Below, piece after piece: positions 42,848-51,857 of a stretch of 52,517 nucleotides of DNA. The stretch's first letter is position 1. Every line of letters begins with the position of its first letter. The stretch covers positions 1-52,517 of IMG/VR virus record IMGVR_UViG_3300042332_001637. One strand, written 5' to 3'. A model generated the notes under the pieces. That model was given only the letters and a program-made list of their open reading frames with translations. It had not been told where the DNA came from and made no database searches. Position numbers and translations under genes: made by a program. The stretch comes from a virus.

Positions 42848-43252
42848 TTAGTTATTTGGATAATGGGTAGATATATATTCTATAGCATCTTGCAGATCTT
42901 CTGCAAGTTTTGTTGCCATATATTTCATATATGGGCGATCTTTATTTTGATTAGAGCACATTACGATTGTGGGTTGGCCATTGAGTTTTGCCCAAGCCAT
43001 TTCAAAATCAGTACCTATGTAAGCTCTATCTTCTAACATGTATTCTACCAGAAGAATATCTGATTTCTTCTGCATGAACATATTTTTTTCAACAATTTCA
43101 TCTGGAGACATTGTGTCGTCTTCTGGTATAGAAGTTGGATCAAGAATTTTATAATCACGTTGAGATAGCATGAAGGCTGCTTCTTGTCTCCACCCCCTTG
43201 CGTAGTCGCCAACATAGTCCATGGCGCCTGCTAAATACACTGTAATGCTCAT
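42848..43252 (-). CDS. Nucleoside 2-deoxyribosyltransferase-like enzyme
   Basis: 134 aa from MSITVYLAGAMD. YLAGAMDYVGDYARGWRQE, NMFMQKKSDILLVEYM and IGTDFEMAWAKLNGQPTIVM follow the YfaL/NDT-type pattern (Tyr start, Asp, Glu). Could salvage or modify deoxynucleosides. Near ThyX and NrdJ. Confidence 0.75.
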   Translation of the reverse strand: MSITVYLAGAMDYVGDYARGWRQEAAFMLSQRDYKILDPTSIPEDDTMSPDEIVEKNMFMQKKSDILLVEYMLEDRAYIGTDFEMAWAKLNGQPTIVMCSNQNKDRPYMKYMATKLAEDLQDAIEYISTHYPNN

Positions 43253-43653
43253 ACGGGCCAATGATACTCTAAATCTGATGGCTCGTCAAAGTATTGAGAG
43301 TAATATTCGTAATCTTTTCTAAGAAGATTAGATCTGTGAGATTTATGAAATTCATCGCTGCCAAACCAAGATGGATAAATAAGTGAAGAATGATCAACTG
43401 ACTCAAATTTCATATTATTATTGTATCCACGATCTATCCATTCTAGAATAGTGTAGTTTTGATACAGCTTTAAAGCTTCTTCATAGCCAGTCCACATACG
43501 TGTAACAGGATGATTGCGCCAACCTTTTGTAGGCGTTCTATCCAAAAGGATATTAAGAACTTGGAAAGTTTCTACTCGTTGTTTTCCAAGCCGACGATAG
43601 TCTAATACTTTTACTGATTCTATAAAATCAGGATATGGAAGAAATGTTTGCAT
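43249..43653 (-). CDS. DenV/MSMEG_6728-like pyrimidine dimer glycosylase
   Basis: 134 aa. MQTFLPYPDFIESVKVLDYRRLGKQRVET and KGWRNHPVTRMWTGYEEALKLYQ are the hallmarks of this family, which includes T4 endonuclease V-related enzymes. UV repair role by family. Confidence 0.75.
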   Translation of the reverse strand: MQTFLPYPDFIESVKVLDYRRLGKQRVETFQVLNILLDRTPTKGWRNHPVTRMWTGYEEALKLYQNYTILEWIDRGYNNNMKFESVDHSSLIYPSWFGSDEFHKSHRSNLLRKDYEYYSQYFDEPSDLEYHWPV

Positions 43654-43655
43654 GG

Positions 43656-44039
43656 TTATATTGTATCATCTTCCCAATAGGTTTCAAAGTCTTCTTGTGT
43701 CATTAAATGATTATCTTTTCCAAAAAAATATTTTCCTACCATCTTAGATTTCCAATATTCTTTTGCGCCAAGAGGATAATTTTCTGCTTCTTGATTTTCT
43801 GCCTCTAACTGCTCATTGGCTAAACCATCATGTTGTGCAATAATTATTTCAGCTATAGAAAGATCTGAAGAAAATCTTCTCACATAAACAGGTATAGTTT
43901 TTGAATTCCACCATCCAGGTTTGTTTCCTTTGTATAGTGGTAATTTTATAATATTATTATTGCAGCCGATTGTTAGAATTCCATCTTCAGAATGCTCTGC
44001 TTCACCAATGTATTCTGCCGGTAATATTTTTATTTCCAT
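43656..44039 (-). CDS. Hypothetical phage protein
   Basis: 127 aa. GYLAG-free, mixed fold; GKDNHLMTQEDFETYWEDD at the end. No known domain. Co-directional with the DenV-like gene. Confidence 0.5.
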   Translation of the reverse strand: MEIKILPAEYIGEAEHSEDGILTIGCNNNIIKLPLYKGNKPGWWNSKTIPVYVRRFSSDLSIAEIIIAQHDGLANEQLEAENQEAENYPLGAKEYWKSKMVGKYFFGKDNHLMTQEDFETYWEDDTI

Positions 44040-44051
44040 TTTAACCTACAC

Positions 44052-44090
44052 AAAAGCTATACCCCCACATAATATGGGGGTATAGCTTTT
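44052..44090 (-). terminator. Perfect 15-bp bidirectional terminator
   Basis: Stem AAAAGCTATACCCCC/GGGGGTATAGCTTTT, loop ACATAATAT. T-runs on both sides. Located after the AIPR gene on the - strand. Confidence 0.85.
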
Positions 44091-44097
44091 TGTTTTT

Positions 44098-45360
44098 CTA
44101 TTTGTTATAGTCTCTTATGAAATCAGCAGTTACAGCATACATTGATGCCCAAATTGATTTGTCTTTACATACATGATTAATAGACATTCTATCTCCATTC
44201 AGGCCGCCCATTTCTTCATACGCAACGGTAGTTAATGCCTCTCCCAAACCTTCTTCAAGCATTATTTCTACTTTTGAAAAAGAATAACCGTTTCTCCATA
44301 CAATTTTTTGTCCTTCATCAGTATTGATTACTTCAAAAAATTGTCTAATTGCAGCTAACATTGGATAAGCTAAAGCTTCTGCTAAAATTTTAGTAGACAG
44401 CGTAACTGATTGCTTATCAATTCCACTTAAAAAGATTAGTTTGTCTGCGTTTGTTTTTTTACTGTCCCATATTTTATGAACAGTGCCCTTAGTATACCAT
44501 TTTACCGATCTTGCAATTAGGATGTCGTGTAATCTGCAAATGTCGATAACGATATCCTGCATTGCGACAAAGTTTTGCTTTTTATCCTTATGTCTTGTCA
44601 CTGCTTTTTCTTTACTATTATATGCAGCAATAGGATGAGATCCACCGTTGGGCCACTCAATAATATCACAAGTAGTTAAGACTTTAAGTATGTAAGCTGC
44701 GTCTACTGGATAAGATGTTCCGTCTTCACTGCCGGCATTTTGATACCATGCAACCTTTTCTGAAAAATCAGGAAGACCAGGTTTTCCATCTAATGCTTTT
44801 TTAAGCCACTCAAAATTTCCTTTTTGAGACTCAAAAGACATTACTAAGTGTTTTTGTGATGTGTTTCTAGCTTCAGTAATTTCTGAATAAAAAATTTTAT
44901 TTAATCCAGTAATTATTTCTACTTGTACGTACTCTTCTGGCATATGATCCAAGATGTTAGCATTATAGTCTTCTACAATAGAAGATATAATCTTGTAGGT
45001 GTGACCACCATCTATAATTGAACCCTTTGTTCCAAAATCAACAACTAAAGTATTATTTTCTGATACATATGCCGTCTCTGCAACTATTACAATTCCACTA
45101 TTTCTTAAATTAAAAAGTCCAGGAGTAAAATCAGAATACTCAGAATTAACTAAAGAATTTTTTATTTCTTTATGAAAAGCTTTATTTAATTTTGCTTCGC
45201 GTGCATTGTTGTCATTAGACATTCCTAACGGGATATTTCTAATCTCTACCGTTAGTCTATGAATTTTAATATCTTGACCTATTTCTTCATTATGAACAGG
45301 ATTTGATATTGAACTGTGTCTATAGTATTTAATTTCATGTAAATTATTTTTTGTTGACAT
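44098..45360 (-). CDS. AIPR-family (abortive-infection phage-resistance) protein
   Basis: 420 aa from the ATG behind AAGGAG. R-x-IP-G-x-SNDNNAREAKLN, FNLRNSGIVIVAE and SIIDGGHTYKII match the AIPR family, known from phage-resistance loci; in phages they may be anti-competition or anti-defence. A hairpin (45379-45394) and a palindrome (45429-45445) lie just upstream, so it is likely self-regulated. Confidence 0.75.
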   Translation of the reverse strand: MSTKNNLHEIKYYRHSSISNPVHNEEIGQDIKIHRLTVEIRNIPLGMSNDNNAREAKLNKAFHKEIKNSLVNSEYSDFTPGLFNLRNSGIVIVAETAYVSENNTLVVDFGTKGSIIDGGHTYKIISSIVEDYNANILDHMPEEYVQVEIITGLNKIFYSEITEARNTSQKHLVMSFESQKGNFEWLKKALDGKPGLPDFSEKVAWYQNAGSEDGTSYPVDAAYILKVLTTCDIIEWPNGGSHPIAAYNSKEKAVTRHKDKKQNFVAMQDIVIDICRLHDILIARSVKWYTKGTVHKIWDSKKTNADKLIFLSGIDKQSVTLSTKILAEALAYPMLAAIRQFFEVINTDEGQKIVWRNGYSFSKVEIMLEEGLGEALTTVAYEEMGGLNGDRMSINHVCKDKSIWASMYAVTADFIRDYNK

Positions 45361-45378
45361 TATGTCTCCTTTTGTTAG

Positions 45379-45394
45379 GGCCATGGTTATGGCC
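45379..45394 (-). promoter_or_regulatory. Hairpin in the 5' leader of the AIPR gene
   Basis: GGCCAT/ATGGCC, 6-bp stem with loop GGTT, 13 bases before the AGGAG SD. May alter translation. Confidence 0.4.
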
Positions 45395-45428
45395 AATTTA
45401 AATGAGATTTTCTGTTGAAAAACTCACA

Positions 45429-45445
45429 TCTGATATAGTATCAGA
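45429..45445 (-). promoter_or_regulatory. Operator-like palindrome at the AIPR promoter
   Basis: TCTGATA-TAG-TATCAGA, 7-bp perfect arms. A weak -10 (TACTAT) sits in it on the - strand. No other gene start is nearby except AIPR. Confidence 0.5.
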
Positions 45446-45476
45446 AGACTTTTATGTTTGCAATTGTTTAGAAAAA

Positions 45477-45878
45477 TTATTTTTCTTTCTTGAATTCAGT
45501 GAACGTTTTGTCACCGACACCATAATACTCTCTAGCCAAGCCAGATGCAACTATATCTGTATTCAAACATGCGCCAGATTCATTCCAAACTCTAGCAAGA
45601 ACTCTACCATATTTTTCATTTTTATCAATAATTGTTTCAATTTTTACTTTATGATTTGCGGCGGTCAACCATTGATCTGTGAACTCTTTAGCAGCTAAGC
45701 CCATTTTCTTTTCTTCTACATTAGAAGTTCTACTCTCTGGTGTGTTGACTCCATAAAGACGCACTCTACCTTTCTTCAAGGTATCAAAACCAAGGTCAAT
45801 AACAATATCAAATGTATCGCCATCAACTACCTTTTTTACTTCTGCATTATATATCCAAGGATTTAATTTATCTGTCAT
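45477..45878 (-). CDS. SNase-like (thermonuclease) protein
   Basis: 133 aa. VVDGDTFDIVIDLG, GRVRLYGVNTPESRT and the conserved GRVLARV pattern identify the staphylococcal-nuclease fold with its catalytic Arg and Glu. Degrades nucleic acids. Confidence 0.8.
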   Translation of the reverse strand: MTDKLNPWIYNAEVKKVVDGDTFDIVIDLGFDTLKKGRVRLYGVNTPESRTSNVEEKKMGLAAKEFTDQWLTAANHKVKIETIIDKNEKYGRVLARVWNESGACLNTDIVASGLAREYYGVGDKTFTEFKKEK

Positions 45879-45879
45879 A

Positions 45880-46695
45880 CTAATCTCTTTCTATTCCCAT
45901 GTGATCACATGCTTTTCTAAAAATTTCTCTACTAATTGGGAAGTATTTATCTGCCCTACTTACTCCCTCACCAGGTCTAGGAGTTGAAGCATGCCAGCTA
46001 TGCCCAATTGAAACTGAGCCATCATACACCACATTATAACCTAGGTGTCTTGCAAAATACGAGCACCATGTTTCTTCATAATAATGGGGGGTAGGAAGGA
46101 ATGCTCCGATAGCGTTTGGATAGATTTCTCTATACTTAGGATGATTAGTCATATCGTCCCAAACATCTCGTCTAACAAAGTATGCGGATCCAGATACTGT
46201 AACACAATCTATTTGATCTCTATACAGTAGATCATCGGGATCATGTTGTCTCCACCCTCTGTGCTTTGGTTGAAGATTGGTTCCGACTATTCCGGCGTGT
46301 GTTATGTAGCCGTTTTCATCTCTTTGTTTTGGTCCCAATATATGTATATCTGGATTATTGGCAAATATTTTTTCTATATTTAAACAGTCATTGCTCGTCA
46401 TCCAAACATCACCATTTAAAACACCTACTATTTCAGCGCTGCTCTTATTGGCCATATCATTTATTGCTGCAGAATATCCAATATTGTTTCTTAAATATGT
46501 TCTATTTATCCAATATTTATCTTCATTTTCTCTAAGCCATGGAATAAAATCATCTGTTGATTCATTATCTGTAATATAAAGATTCCAATTTTTTACGAGC
46601 GCGCCATTTGGACTGTGCATATCTGAATGCAGAGTGTCCAAAAATCTCTGCAATAGTTTTCTAGTATTATGGTTTACCACACAAAGGTCTATCAT
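45880..46695 (-). CDS. GT2 family glycosyltransferase (rhamnosyl-type)
   Basis: 271 aa. IDLCVVNHNTRKLLQRFLDT, ITDNESTDDF, NNIGYSAAINDMA and VGVLNGDVWMT are the GT2 signatures of rhamnosyltransferase-like enzymes. Second GT2 in the window. Confidence 0.8.
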   Translation of the reverse strand: MIDLCVVNHNTRKLLQRFLDTLHSDMHSPNGALVKNWNLYITDNESTDDFIPWLRENEDKYWINRTYLRNNIGYSAAINDMANKSSAEIVGVLNGDVWMTSNDCLNIEKIFANNPDIHILGPKQRDENGYITHAGIVGTNLQPKHRGWRQHDPDDLLYRDQIDCVTVSGSAYFVRRDVWDDMTNHPKYREIYPNAIGAFLPTPHYYEETWCSYFARHLGYNVVYDGSVSIGHSWHASTPRPGEGVSRADKYFPISREIFRKACDHMGIERD

Positions 46696-46937
46696 AGGTC
46701 TCCTGCTATCATTATATCAAAAGCTGCTTTTGGAGAAAGTCCATAACCGATGTATTCGCTCATGTCATCAATAGCTTTATTCATTTCTTCACCATCAAAA
46801 AACTCTGATAATCTATTTCTATACTGAGTCATAGTTACATTGTCTTTTATTTGCTTTTCAAATTTTTTCTTATTAACTACTTCATATAAAACTACTCCCA
46901 GTAGAAGTCCTATAAATATTGGCTTACCATTCTTCAT
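46692..46937 (-). CDS. Small membrane protein
   Basis: 81 aa from MKNGKPIFIG. One membrane segment (IFIGLLLGVVLYEVVNKKK) then a helical tail. Resembles the two-segment protein at 51858. Longer start at 46973 is less likely. Confidence 0.5.
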   Translation of the reverse strand: MKNGKPIFIGLLLGVVLYEVVNKKKFEKQIKDNVTMTQYRNRLSEFFDGEEMNKAIDDMSEYIGYGLSPKAAFDIMIAGDL

Positions 46938-47145
46938 CGTAGATGTCCTCTTGTGGAATATAAGTTTTTTCAATCCAGTCTTTTATAGATAAAGACACAT
47001 TGATCCAGGCATCTTTTGACGTTTTGTCCTGCTCATTAAAAGCCATTGTTTCATAGACTTCAGCTATGTGCTGAAGTATTTCTATGTCTGCCACAAAGGC
47101 TGCTTGACCAGGAGATAACTTTATGTTAATTTTTTTCTTTGACAT
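46924..47145 (-). CDS. Hypothetical helical protein
   Basis: 73 aa. Lys-rich N-terminus, then AFVADIEILQHIAEVYETMAF and SIKDWIEKTYI; ends EDIYDEEW. Unknown. Confidence 0.5.
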   Translation of the reverse strand: MSKKKINIKLSPGQAAFVADIEILQHIAEVYETMAFNEQDKTSKDAWINVSLSIKDWIEKTYIPQEDIYDEEW

Positions 47146-47148
47146 AAT

Positions 47149-47358
47149 TTATTCTTTGTTTTGTATTTCTTCTTCTGTTAATTTATATAAACAAATATTA
47201 TTTGAGTCTGGCTCAAAGGTAATAAAAAATATATTTTTATCATCTTTTGATAAGCCTTCTGGTGGTGGAGATTCTAGCGCAATCTTTTGCGAAGAACAAC
47301 CATAAACTTGACTATGATTATCATATACTACTAAATAATTTAACTTAGATGCTGGCAT
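47149..47358 (-). CDS. Hypothetical phage protein
   Basis: 69 aa, acidic, small. Three bases from its neighbour; overlaps the deaminase stop. Confidence 0.45.
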   Translation of the reverse strand: MPASKLNYLVVYDNHSQVYGCSSQKIALESPPPEGLSKDDKNIFFITFEPDSNNICLYKLTEEEIQNKE

Positions 47359-47809
47359 TCTTTACCTTTATTGTTTCTATTCCTGCCTTGTTCAAGAAGG
47401 ATTGTATCATATCCCAGTCTGAATAAGACGTATCATTTATGTAATAAATTGTTTTTATTGTACTGTTAGCTATCAGCTTAGCGCAAGAAAAACATGGTGG
47501 ACCATTTACATATATTTTAACTGGATTAGAACTATAATCCGTATGCAGGAGTGCATTTGCCTCAGCGTGTGTCGCTATGCAGTTATCATATGAAGATCCA
47601 CTTGGGGAGTTTTGTATGGCTCTTGGACAGCCACCATCTTCACAGTGTGTAAAGTTTTTTGGACCGCCGTTATAGCCAAAACCAACAATGTGGTTATTAG
47701 AGTCTATCAATACTGCACAGTATTTTTTCTTTTTACAAGTTGAAAAAATCAATGCTGCGTTTTCGCATAGCTGCATGTATTGAATATCTTTTCTCGTAAG
47801 ATTATTCAT
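47345..47809 (-). CDS. dCMP/cytidine deaminase
   Basis: 154 aa. THAEANALL (His, Glu) and PPCFSCAKL (Cys pair) form the zinc-deaminase core. Likely converts dCMP to dUMP, giving ThyX its substrate; the two genes are adjacent. Confidence 0.85.
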   Translation of the reverse strand: MNNLTRKDIQYMQLCENAALIFSTCKKKKYCAVLIDSNNHIVGFGYNGGPKNFTHCEDGGCPRAIQNSPSGSSYDNCIATHAEANALLHTDYSSNPVKIYVNGPPCFSCAKLIANSTIKTIYYINDTSYSDWDMIQSFLNKAGIETIKVKNASI

Positions 47810-47810
47810 A

Positions 47811-47975
47811 TCAAATTAATAATAATAGTCCAGCCAAAAAAGTAGATATGACAGCTAAAGCAACACTGACGATTTTAGTTCTTTTATCTTCGCTAACTTG
47901 ATTTAAGAATTGCAGTGATATGCTCCAGTTTATTAAAACTGAAAAAATTAAACATGATAAAATATTATATATCAT
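47811..47975 (-). CDS. Small two-segment membrane protein
   Basis: 54 aa filling the gap between thyX and the deaminase, with two hydrophobic stretches (ILSCLIFSVLI, VSVALAVISTFLAGLLLLI). Overlaps the thyX stop. Confidence 0.5.
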   Translation of the reverse strand: MIYNILSCLIFSVLINWSISLQFLNQVSEDKRTKIVSVALAVISTFLAGLLLLI

Positions 47976-48675
47976 TTGAGTTTACCAGGCAGTTCATTGA
48001 AACAGGAAACTTTGGAAGTATTAATTCATAAATAGCTCTTGCATAATCTTTTATTTCTAACTGAGCGTCTTCTTGTAATCTTTGATTTAGAAACAAACAT
48101 GCGGATTGCAAAGAACATGACCATCTATATATTACGTACATTCCATAAGCTGGCAGGAATAGTCTAGCTTGCTCTGGTGCGATCCCAGACTCTAGGGCTA
48201 GGTTATAATATGCTTCACCCTGTTCAATATATTTAACTAGGTTTTCACTTAAGATTGAACCTGTCCAGGGATCTACAGGACCAGCAGATCCCTGCTTAGA
48301 ATTCTCAGGAGCCATTCTCCATTCATCTTTAGATGGAGTGTAGAACTCTGGTTCCATAGTGATATATCTTCTAGATGACTCATTCCAAGAGTCCATTGTA
48401 TGATCAGAGCCAACAACATATTTCCAATGTTGACGAGCAACCATCAATGGAGCCTTGAATTCAAAGGTCATAAACGCATGTCTGAATGGAGACATGTGAT
48501 TTTCTCTTGCTAAAAATTGAATAAGTCTTGCATCTGATGTAGATAGCTCATAACTTTCTTTAGCGTAAGAAGCTCTAGCAGCATTAGCTATGCTCAGATC
48601 TGATCCCATTATATCTACAAGTCTAACATAACCGTTATCTAAAACAGGAATAATATTTTGATCATTACTCATCAT
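47965..48675 (-). CDS. thyX: Flavin-dependent thymidylate synthase
   Basis: 236 aa from the ATG at 48675 (long start 48696 would overlap the upstream gene). RQHWKYVVGSDHTMDSWNESSRRY is the ThyX motif (RHR-x7-S, here as R-Q-H and SWNESSRRY), and RWSCSLQSACLFLNQRLQEDAQ the C-terminal motif. Makes dTMP with FAD and folate. Confidence 0.85.
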   Translation of the reverse strand: MMSNDQNIIPVLDNGYVRLVDIMGSDLSIANAARASYAKESYELSTSDARLIQFLARENHMSPFRHAFMTFEFKAPLMVARQHWKYVVGSDHTMDSWNESSRRYITMEPEFYTPSKDEWRMAPENSKQGSAGPVDPWTGSILSENLVKYIEQGEAYYNLALESGIAPEQARLFLPAYGMYVIYRWSCSLQSACLFLNQRLQEDAQLEIKDYARAIYELILPKFPVSMNCLVNSNDI

Positions 48676-49021
48676 ATTCGTCGTCGTCGTACTCATCTAG
48701 TTCTATATCCTCGTAATCGTCTATATTTTCTATGTACAATTCTACCATACTTGAGTTAAGATCCTCGGACAATTTATATAAATTACCAAGTAATTCAGAT
48801 ATATCATCGCTCACCTTGCAATCGTCATTGATAACCATAAACATAATTTGTGATATACAAGCTATTGCTTCTCCAAGAGACTCCTGGAGAAACGCAAGCT
48901 CTTTTACACTCATGTTAAATTGTAGTTCAACTTTTTCTGTCACATCATCCATATTGGTTGATTGAACTATTTCTGAAAAAAGTTCATTTACTTTTTCGTT
49001 ATCCATTGGATCTTGTGCCAT
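48665..49021 (-). CDS. Hypothetical acidic protein
   Basis: 118 aa, with a strongly acidic tail (YDEDIELDEYDDDEYDE type). Helical LAFLQESLGEAIACISQIMF centre. Between RNR and thyX. Confidence 0.5.
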   Translation of the reverse strand: MAQDPMDNEKVNELFSEIVQSTNMDDVTEKVELQFNMSVKELAFLQESLGEAIACISQIMFMVINDDCKVSDDISELLGNLYKLSEDLNSSMVELYIENIDDYEDIELDEYDDDEYDE

Positions 49022-49032
49022 GGCATTCCTAA

Positions 49033-50967
49033 CTACTTAATTGGACATGCTCCAGTTGCGCACTCTAAATCATCTAAAGCAAAGTCTCCAGAAATATCAA
49101 CATATTGAATATCATTCTTTACCTTTGACTTAAGTTTTATATATGTTTCTTGATCTATTTCTTCGTATGGAGCAAGATTGAATCCATGTTCGCTATGAAG
49201 AAGGAAAGAAACAGACTTAACCTTGGTCTTATAATTGGACTTTAGCCAATCTTGTATTTCTGATAATTCTTCTTTTTTATAATATACAGTAACGCTTACG
49301 TTATTGTCGGCCCATGTAGATTGTGCCTTAACAACCCATTCTAGCTGCTGTATTGCAGTGAGGTCTTTAGCTAAAGCAGCGTGCTCTGGTGTTTCAGATG
49401 GAAACTCAACAACGCATATTGTATGATTTTCTTTTCCATCTAATCCAACATCGTACTGTACCTTATAGCCTTTGTCTCTACAGTATTGAACCAATGGGTC
49501 ATTGCTTCCCATTCTTATTCTTCTGATGTAGTACTTAGCGTATGCAGGGTGGATTCCTGGAGTTACTCCAGCCAAAAGGCTTAGAGTGCCACTAGGCTTA
49601 ACTGTTGTCAGTTTAATTGAAGGATTAATACCCAGAGACTTTGACCATTCTGCGTCAAAGGCTTTAAGTTCAGTGTAGCAGTCCGCTACCCAGGAAAGCT
49701 GCTCCTCAGTTGACTGCAGCCAACCAGTGATGCCCTGGCCTAGTCTACGATTTCTTGTTATTACATCCATGCTCTTTTTGTATGGGTACTGTAATGTGGT
49801 GACAGCTTTTTGTGTCTTGTATAGAAGCTTACTTAAATCGATTAATTCTTCTTTTGAAGTTACATTGGGCAAGAATATTTCAGCTAGGTTACATGGCTCT
49901 CCATCTTCAAGACCAATTTCTCCACAAGGATTTGTTCCAATAACCTTTGAGTCGTTTACCTTTTCTCCCAGTCTGCCAAACTTTCTAATAAGGTTTCTAT
50001 TGATTAGACCATATGGCTCTCCAGAACCATCATAGCCTTTCCAGAACTCTTCAATTATTTCGTCATAGGAGTCTGCATATATCGAGTTATTGGAGTTTGC
50101 TCTCCAACCAGGTATGTCACCCTTGCCCCAGTTCTTAGCTCTTAAGAATAAAAAGTCATCTGGATCGCCTATGGCAATTTGTGCTGAACGTCGAGCTGAG
50201 CCGGCGACAACTACCTTACCAATTATGTTAGCTATATCAAGAGCGTCTATGGATCTAATCTTTTTTCCAGCTCTTGCATCCAAGATCTTACATATGTCAG
50301 CTATACCTTCAATTAAAACCTCTGGTCCAGAAGCTGTACCTCCGAAGGTCTTCAATGGTGCACCAAAGCCTCTAATCAAAATAGTGCTGTAGGTAAAGGA
50401 TTTACCATTTTCAAAATAGCTGTCTAGAACTTTACCCAAAAGCTCTGACCAACCGAATCTTGAGTCAGGGACAATAAAGTCTGCATCGTTTGTTCTTTCA
50501 TGCTTAATATAGGAAACATCTTGAACCTTTGGAAAGTCGTGAACGCTGGCTCTCTCTATGGTGTAGCCAACACCACCGCCAAGCATTAGGTGATCCATCA
50601 AGAACTTAAAGTCTTCAACCTTAGATATTGTAGTCATCCAGCAGTTGACTAACGAAACTCCACTCATTTTCTTTACAAGAGGGGTGCCTAATTGCCAAAG
50701 TGCTCTACCAGCAAATATGCCCTTTAGATTAAAAATGTAATCAAAAAGTCTTTCGGCTTCGTCTTGTGTATAGCCAGCACCTATTTCTTGTGCGCCATTT
50801 ATTGCTCGTGCAATTGTCTCGTGCCAATATTCTTTTCTTCCCAAACCCTCAATGTCTCTTGAGTAAGTTCTTTTATATACTATTTCCCCCATGCCATTGA
50901 ATCCCCAAGGCGGTGTCTTGGTTGCGTATCCCTGTATAAATTCATCTGAAAGAATATTTTGGTTCAT
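49033..50967 (-). CDS. nrdJ: Class II (B12-dependent) ribonucleotide reductase
   Basis: 644 aa from MNQNIL (SD AAGGAGAAAA). SLVNCWMTTI, LMLGGGVGYTIE, TNPCGEIGLEDGEPCNLAEIF, VKPSGTLSLLAGVTPGIH and the C-terminal ATGACPIK tail identify NrdJ. Needs adenosylcobalamin. Supplies dNTPs together with dNMP kinase, deaminase and ThyX. Confidence 0.88.
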   Translation of the reverse strand: MNQNILSDEFIQGYATKTPPWGFNGMGEIVYKRTYSRDIEGLGRKEYWHETIARAINGAQEIGAGYTQDEAERLFDYIFNLKGIFAGRALWQLGTPLVKKMSGVSLVNCWMTTISKVEDFKFLMDHLMLGGGVGYTIERASVHDFPKVQDVSYIKHERTNDADFIVPDSRFGWSELLGKVLDSYFENGKSFTYSTILIRGFGAPLKTFGGTASGPEVLIEGIADICKILDARAGKKIRSIDALDIANIIGKVVVAGSARRSAQIAIGDPDDFLFLRAKNWGKGDIPGWRANSNNSIYADSYDEIIEEFWKGYDGSGEPYGLINRNLIRKFGRLGEKVNDSKVIGTNPCGEIGLEDGEPCNLAEIFLPNVTSKEELIDLSKLLYKTQKAVTTLQYPYKKSMDVITRNRRLGQGITGWLQSTEEQLSWVADCYTELKAFDAEWSKSLGINPSIKLTTVKPSGTLSLLAGVTPGIHPAYAKYYIRRIRMGSNDPLVQYCRDKGYKVQYDVGLDGKENHTICVVEFPSETPEHAALAKDLTAIQQLEWVVKAQSTWADNNVSVTVYYKKEELSEIQDWLKSNYKTKVKSVSFLLHSEHGFNLAPYEEIDQETYIKLKSKVKNDIQYVDISGDFALDDLECATGACPIK

Positions 50968-50983
50968 TTTTTCTCCTTGGTAA

Positions 50984-51685
50984 TTATTTGTTATTAATTC
51001 TTTTGACATAGTTTTGATTAACCTTTTGAAGTTCGGTAGTTTTTATTTTAATTAAGCTATCTAAAGAATAGACTTTATGTATCTCTCTTTCAAAGAAATA
51101 CCCACTTCTCCAGTTAAAAACATCTTGAATATTTTTTTTGTGTTTTACAAACATATTGCAAATTACCGCGCCACCATAGGCTTTTACTAAATTAGAAAAT
51201 TTTAATTTAATATCTTCTGCGTTATCTTTGTCAATAACATTGCTAGCCTTTGCTTGGTCGTACAACCAGTTAAAAGCTTGTCTAGTTAAAGGCGAAATAT
51301 CTATTGGATCTATAACACCTAAAACAATTATCTTATTTCTGTTTTCAATAATTTCAATATCTTTTTTTACAAAGTCTTGAAACATTTGAAACCAATCTCT
51401 TTCATTAAACTGTGCCCAACCAGAACACCAAAAAAGTAGGTTCTCTGGTAGATCTGGTATAGTAGTCTTCTCTACGTAACTAATCAGTGCTGCACAGCTG
51501 ATTGATTTCTTTACAAAAAGTTTTCTATCTTCGTTGTTAAGTTTCTTTGACCCAGATATATCCCATAGTCTTAATATGGGTTTTTCCCAGTCACATTCTC
51601 CAAGAAATAAATTTAAGTATTTCTTTGCGACGTCGACAGGTATTGTATTATCATTGATTACTTTTTCTAGGTCTTGGATAGACAT
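50984..51685 (-). CDS. Hypothetical phage protein
   Basis: 233 aa, Trp/Lys-rich helical protein (ENLLFWCSGWAQFNERDWFQMFQDF). First gene after a promoter region at 51741-51812. Not recognised. Confidence 0.55.
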   Translation of the reverse strand: MSIQDLEKVINDNTIPVDVAKKYLNLFLGECDWEKPILRLWDISGSKKLNNEDRKLFVKKSISCAALISYVEKTTIPDLPENLLFWCSGWAQFNERDWFQMFQDFVKKDIEIIENRNKIIVLGVIDPIDISPLTRQAFNWLYDQAKASNVIDKDNAEDIKLKFSNLVKAYGGAVICNMFVKHKKNIQDVFNWRSGYFFEREIHKVYSLDSLIKIKTTELQKVNQNYVKRINNK

Positions 51686-51740
51686 TGATAATCCTTTATA
51701 AAATAGTCAAAACTCATAAAACGTGCTATAAAAGAGTAAT

Positions 51741-51758
51741 CCCGCCCATTTGGGCGGG
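51741..51758 (-). other. GC hairpin in leader between promoter and gene
   Basis: CCCGCCC/GGGCGGG, loop ATTT; 55 bases after the -10 at 51802. No U-run. May be a 5' stability hairpin or an attenuator. The rest of 51686-51857 is non-coding. Confidence 0.5.
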
Positions 51759-51801
51759 AAGACTCATTGATGATTGGTGAATCGTACTTAGCCACACATG
51801 A

Positions 51802-51810
51802 AGTATAGCA
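51802..51810 (-). promoter_or_regulatory. Extended -10 promoter (TGCTATACT)
   Basis: TGTGCTATACT on the - strand, nearly identical to the + element at 6569-6579. Likely starts the nrdJ/thyX arm; transcription start near 51795. Confidence 0.65.
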
Positions 51811-51857
51811 CATGCTTCGTAACGATATAAACTTTTTTATTGATTAAATTCCCCTAT

